Shown: in pieces, positions 5,768 to 5,911 of the stretch
Position numbering within the stretch: position 1 is the first letter of the stretch
Layout: each line of letters starts with the position of its first letter
Source: Nitrospinota bacterium
GTDB lineage: Bacteria > Nitrospinota > Nitrospinia > SZUA-224
Assembly: GCA_016212345.1 (NCBI GenBank)
Contig: JACRGM010000064.1
Location: 1 to 5,911 of the forward strand
Direction of reading: 5' to 3'
DNA: 5,911 nt
Notes under the pieces: model-generated
What the model saw: only the letters and a program-made list of their open reading frames with translations
Database searches by the model: none
What the model was told of the DNA's origin: nothing
Position numbers and translations under genes: made by a program

Positions 5768-5779
5768 TCATTTTTTGGG

Positions 5780-5856
5780 GGGGTCGTAGTTCAATTGGTT
5801 AGAGCACCGGCCTGTCACGCCGGAAGTTGCGGGTTCGAGCCCCGTCGGCCCCGCCA
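5780..5856 (+). tRNA. tRNA-Asp (anticodon GUC), CCA encoded
   Basis: The acceptor GGGGTCG pairs with CGGCCCC (5846-5852), with one T-G wobble. The discriminator is G5853 and the CCA end is encoded at 5854-5856. The anticodon stem CCGGC/GCCGG encloses loop CTGTCAC, anticodon GTC at 5814-5816. The T arm is GCGGG-TTCGAGC-CCCGT, with one internal G-U pair, and the D arm has GTTC/GAGC. It follows tRNA-Val by 12 bases (5768-5779) and is probably co-transcribed from the promoter at 5646. Confidence 0.98.
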
Positions 5857-5893
5857 GTTTTCTTTTATAGTGGTTTCCGCCATAAAAGAAAAC
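5857..5893 (+). repeat. Near-perfect hairpin abutting the tRNA-Asp 3' end
   Basis: GTTTTCTTTTAT (5857-5868) and ATAAAAGAAAAC (5882-5893) are perfect 12-base inverted repeats. Inside them, after one A-C mismatch, GTGG (5870-5873) pairs with CCGC (5877-5880) around a TTT loop, so 16 of 17 positions pair, one of them as U-G. The first base lies directly after the encoded CCA. No U-tract follows on either strand, so it is not a classical intrinsic terminator, although it may still stop or process the tRNA transcript. Positions 5894-5911 hold nothing recognisable. Confidence 0.8.
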
Positions 5894-5911
5894 GGCAAAC
5901 TCCAAGAAATA

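Noticed and set aside
5790..5883. Minus-strand ATG frame from 5883 through the tRNA genes
   Set aside because: It reads antisense through a conserved tRNA-Asp and has no properly spaced ribosome binding site, so it is not a gene.

Overview
The window reads as an ordinary chromosomal segment of a low-GC, Gram-negative bacterium. An outer membrane is implied by an MltA-type lytic transglycosylase and a signal-peptide gene. The use of GatB implies tRNA-dependent amidation. Arginine is written mostly as AGA/AGG, isoleucine often as ATA, and intergenic DNA is very AT-rich. A short DksA next to these genes would suit a deltaproteobacterial or Nitrospirota-like anaerobe, but that placement is inference and no marker here fixes the lineage.

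Layout. Positions 1-74 (minus) hold the 5' end of a secreted-protein gene. Positions 75-341 are an AT-rich divergent intergenic region with one good sigma-70-like promoter facing each way. A short DksA-family gene (342-704, plus) follows. It converges on a minus-strand cluster read gatB (4116-2644), dppD (2663-1683), dppF (1701-718), in which each gene overlaps the next, so the three are very probably one translationally coupled transcript. Positions 4117-4313 are a 197-base divergent gap holding a short CACAAAGG-type repeat. An mltA gene (4314-5597, plus) carries an in-frame tandem duplication near its N-terminus. A strong promoter then drives tRNA-Val(UAC) and tRNA-Asp(GUC), and the window ends in a near-perfect hairpin directly abutting the tRNA-Asp CCA end.

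How the genes relate. GatB is a subunit of the Asp/Glu-tRNA amidotransferase. DppD and DppF are the paired ATPases of a peptide importer whose permeases and binding protein are not here. DksA tunes RNA polymerase. MltA trims peptidoglycan. No shared pathway is evident beyond the transcriptional coupling of gatB-dppDF.

I found no convincing undescribed system. The items worth a second look are local: a DksA zinc finger with one Cys replaced by Ser; an 18-bp tandem duplication that duplicates both the gatB tail and the dppD start signal; the decayed tandem duplication in mltA; a tRNA-Val with several departures from the canonical sequence; and the hairpin abutting tRNA-Asp.
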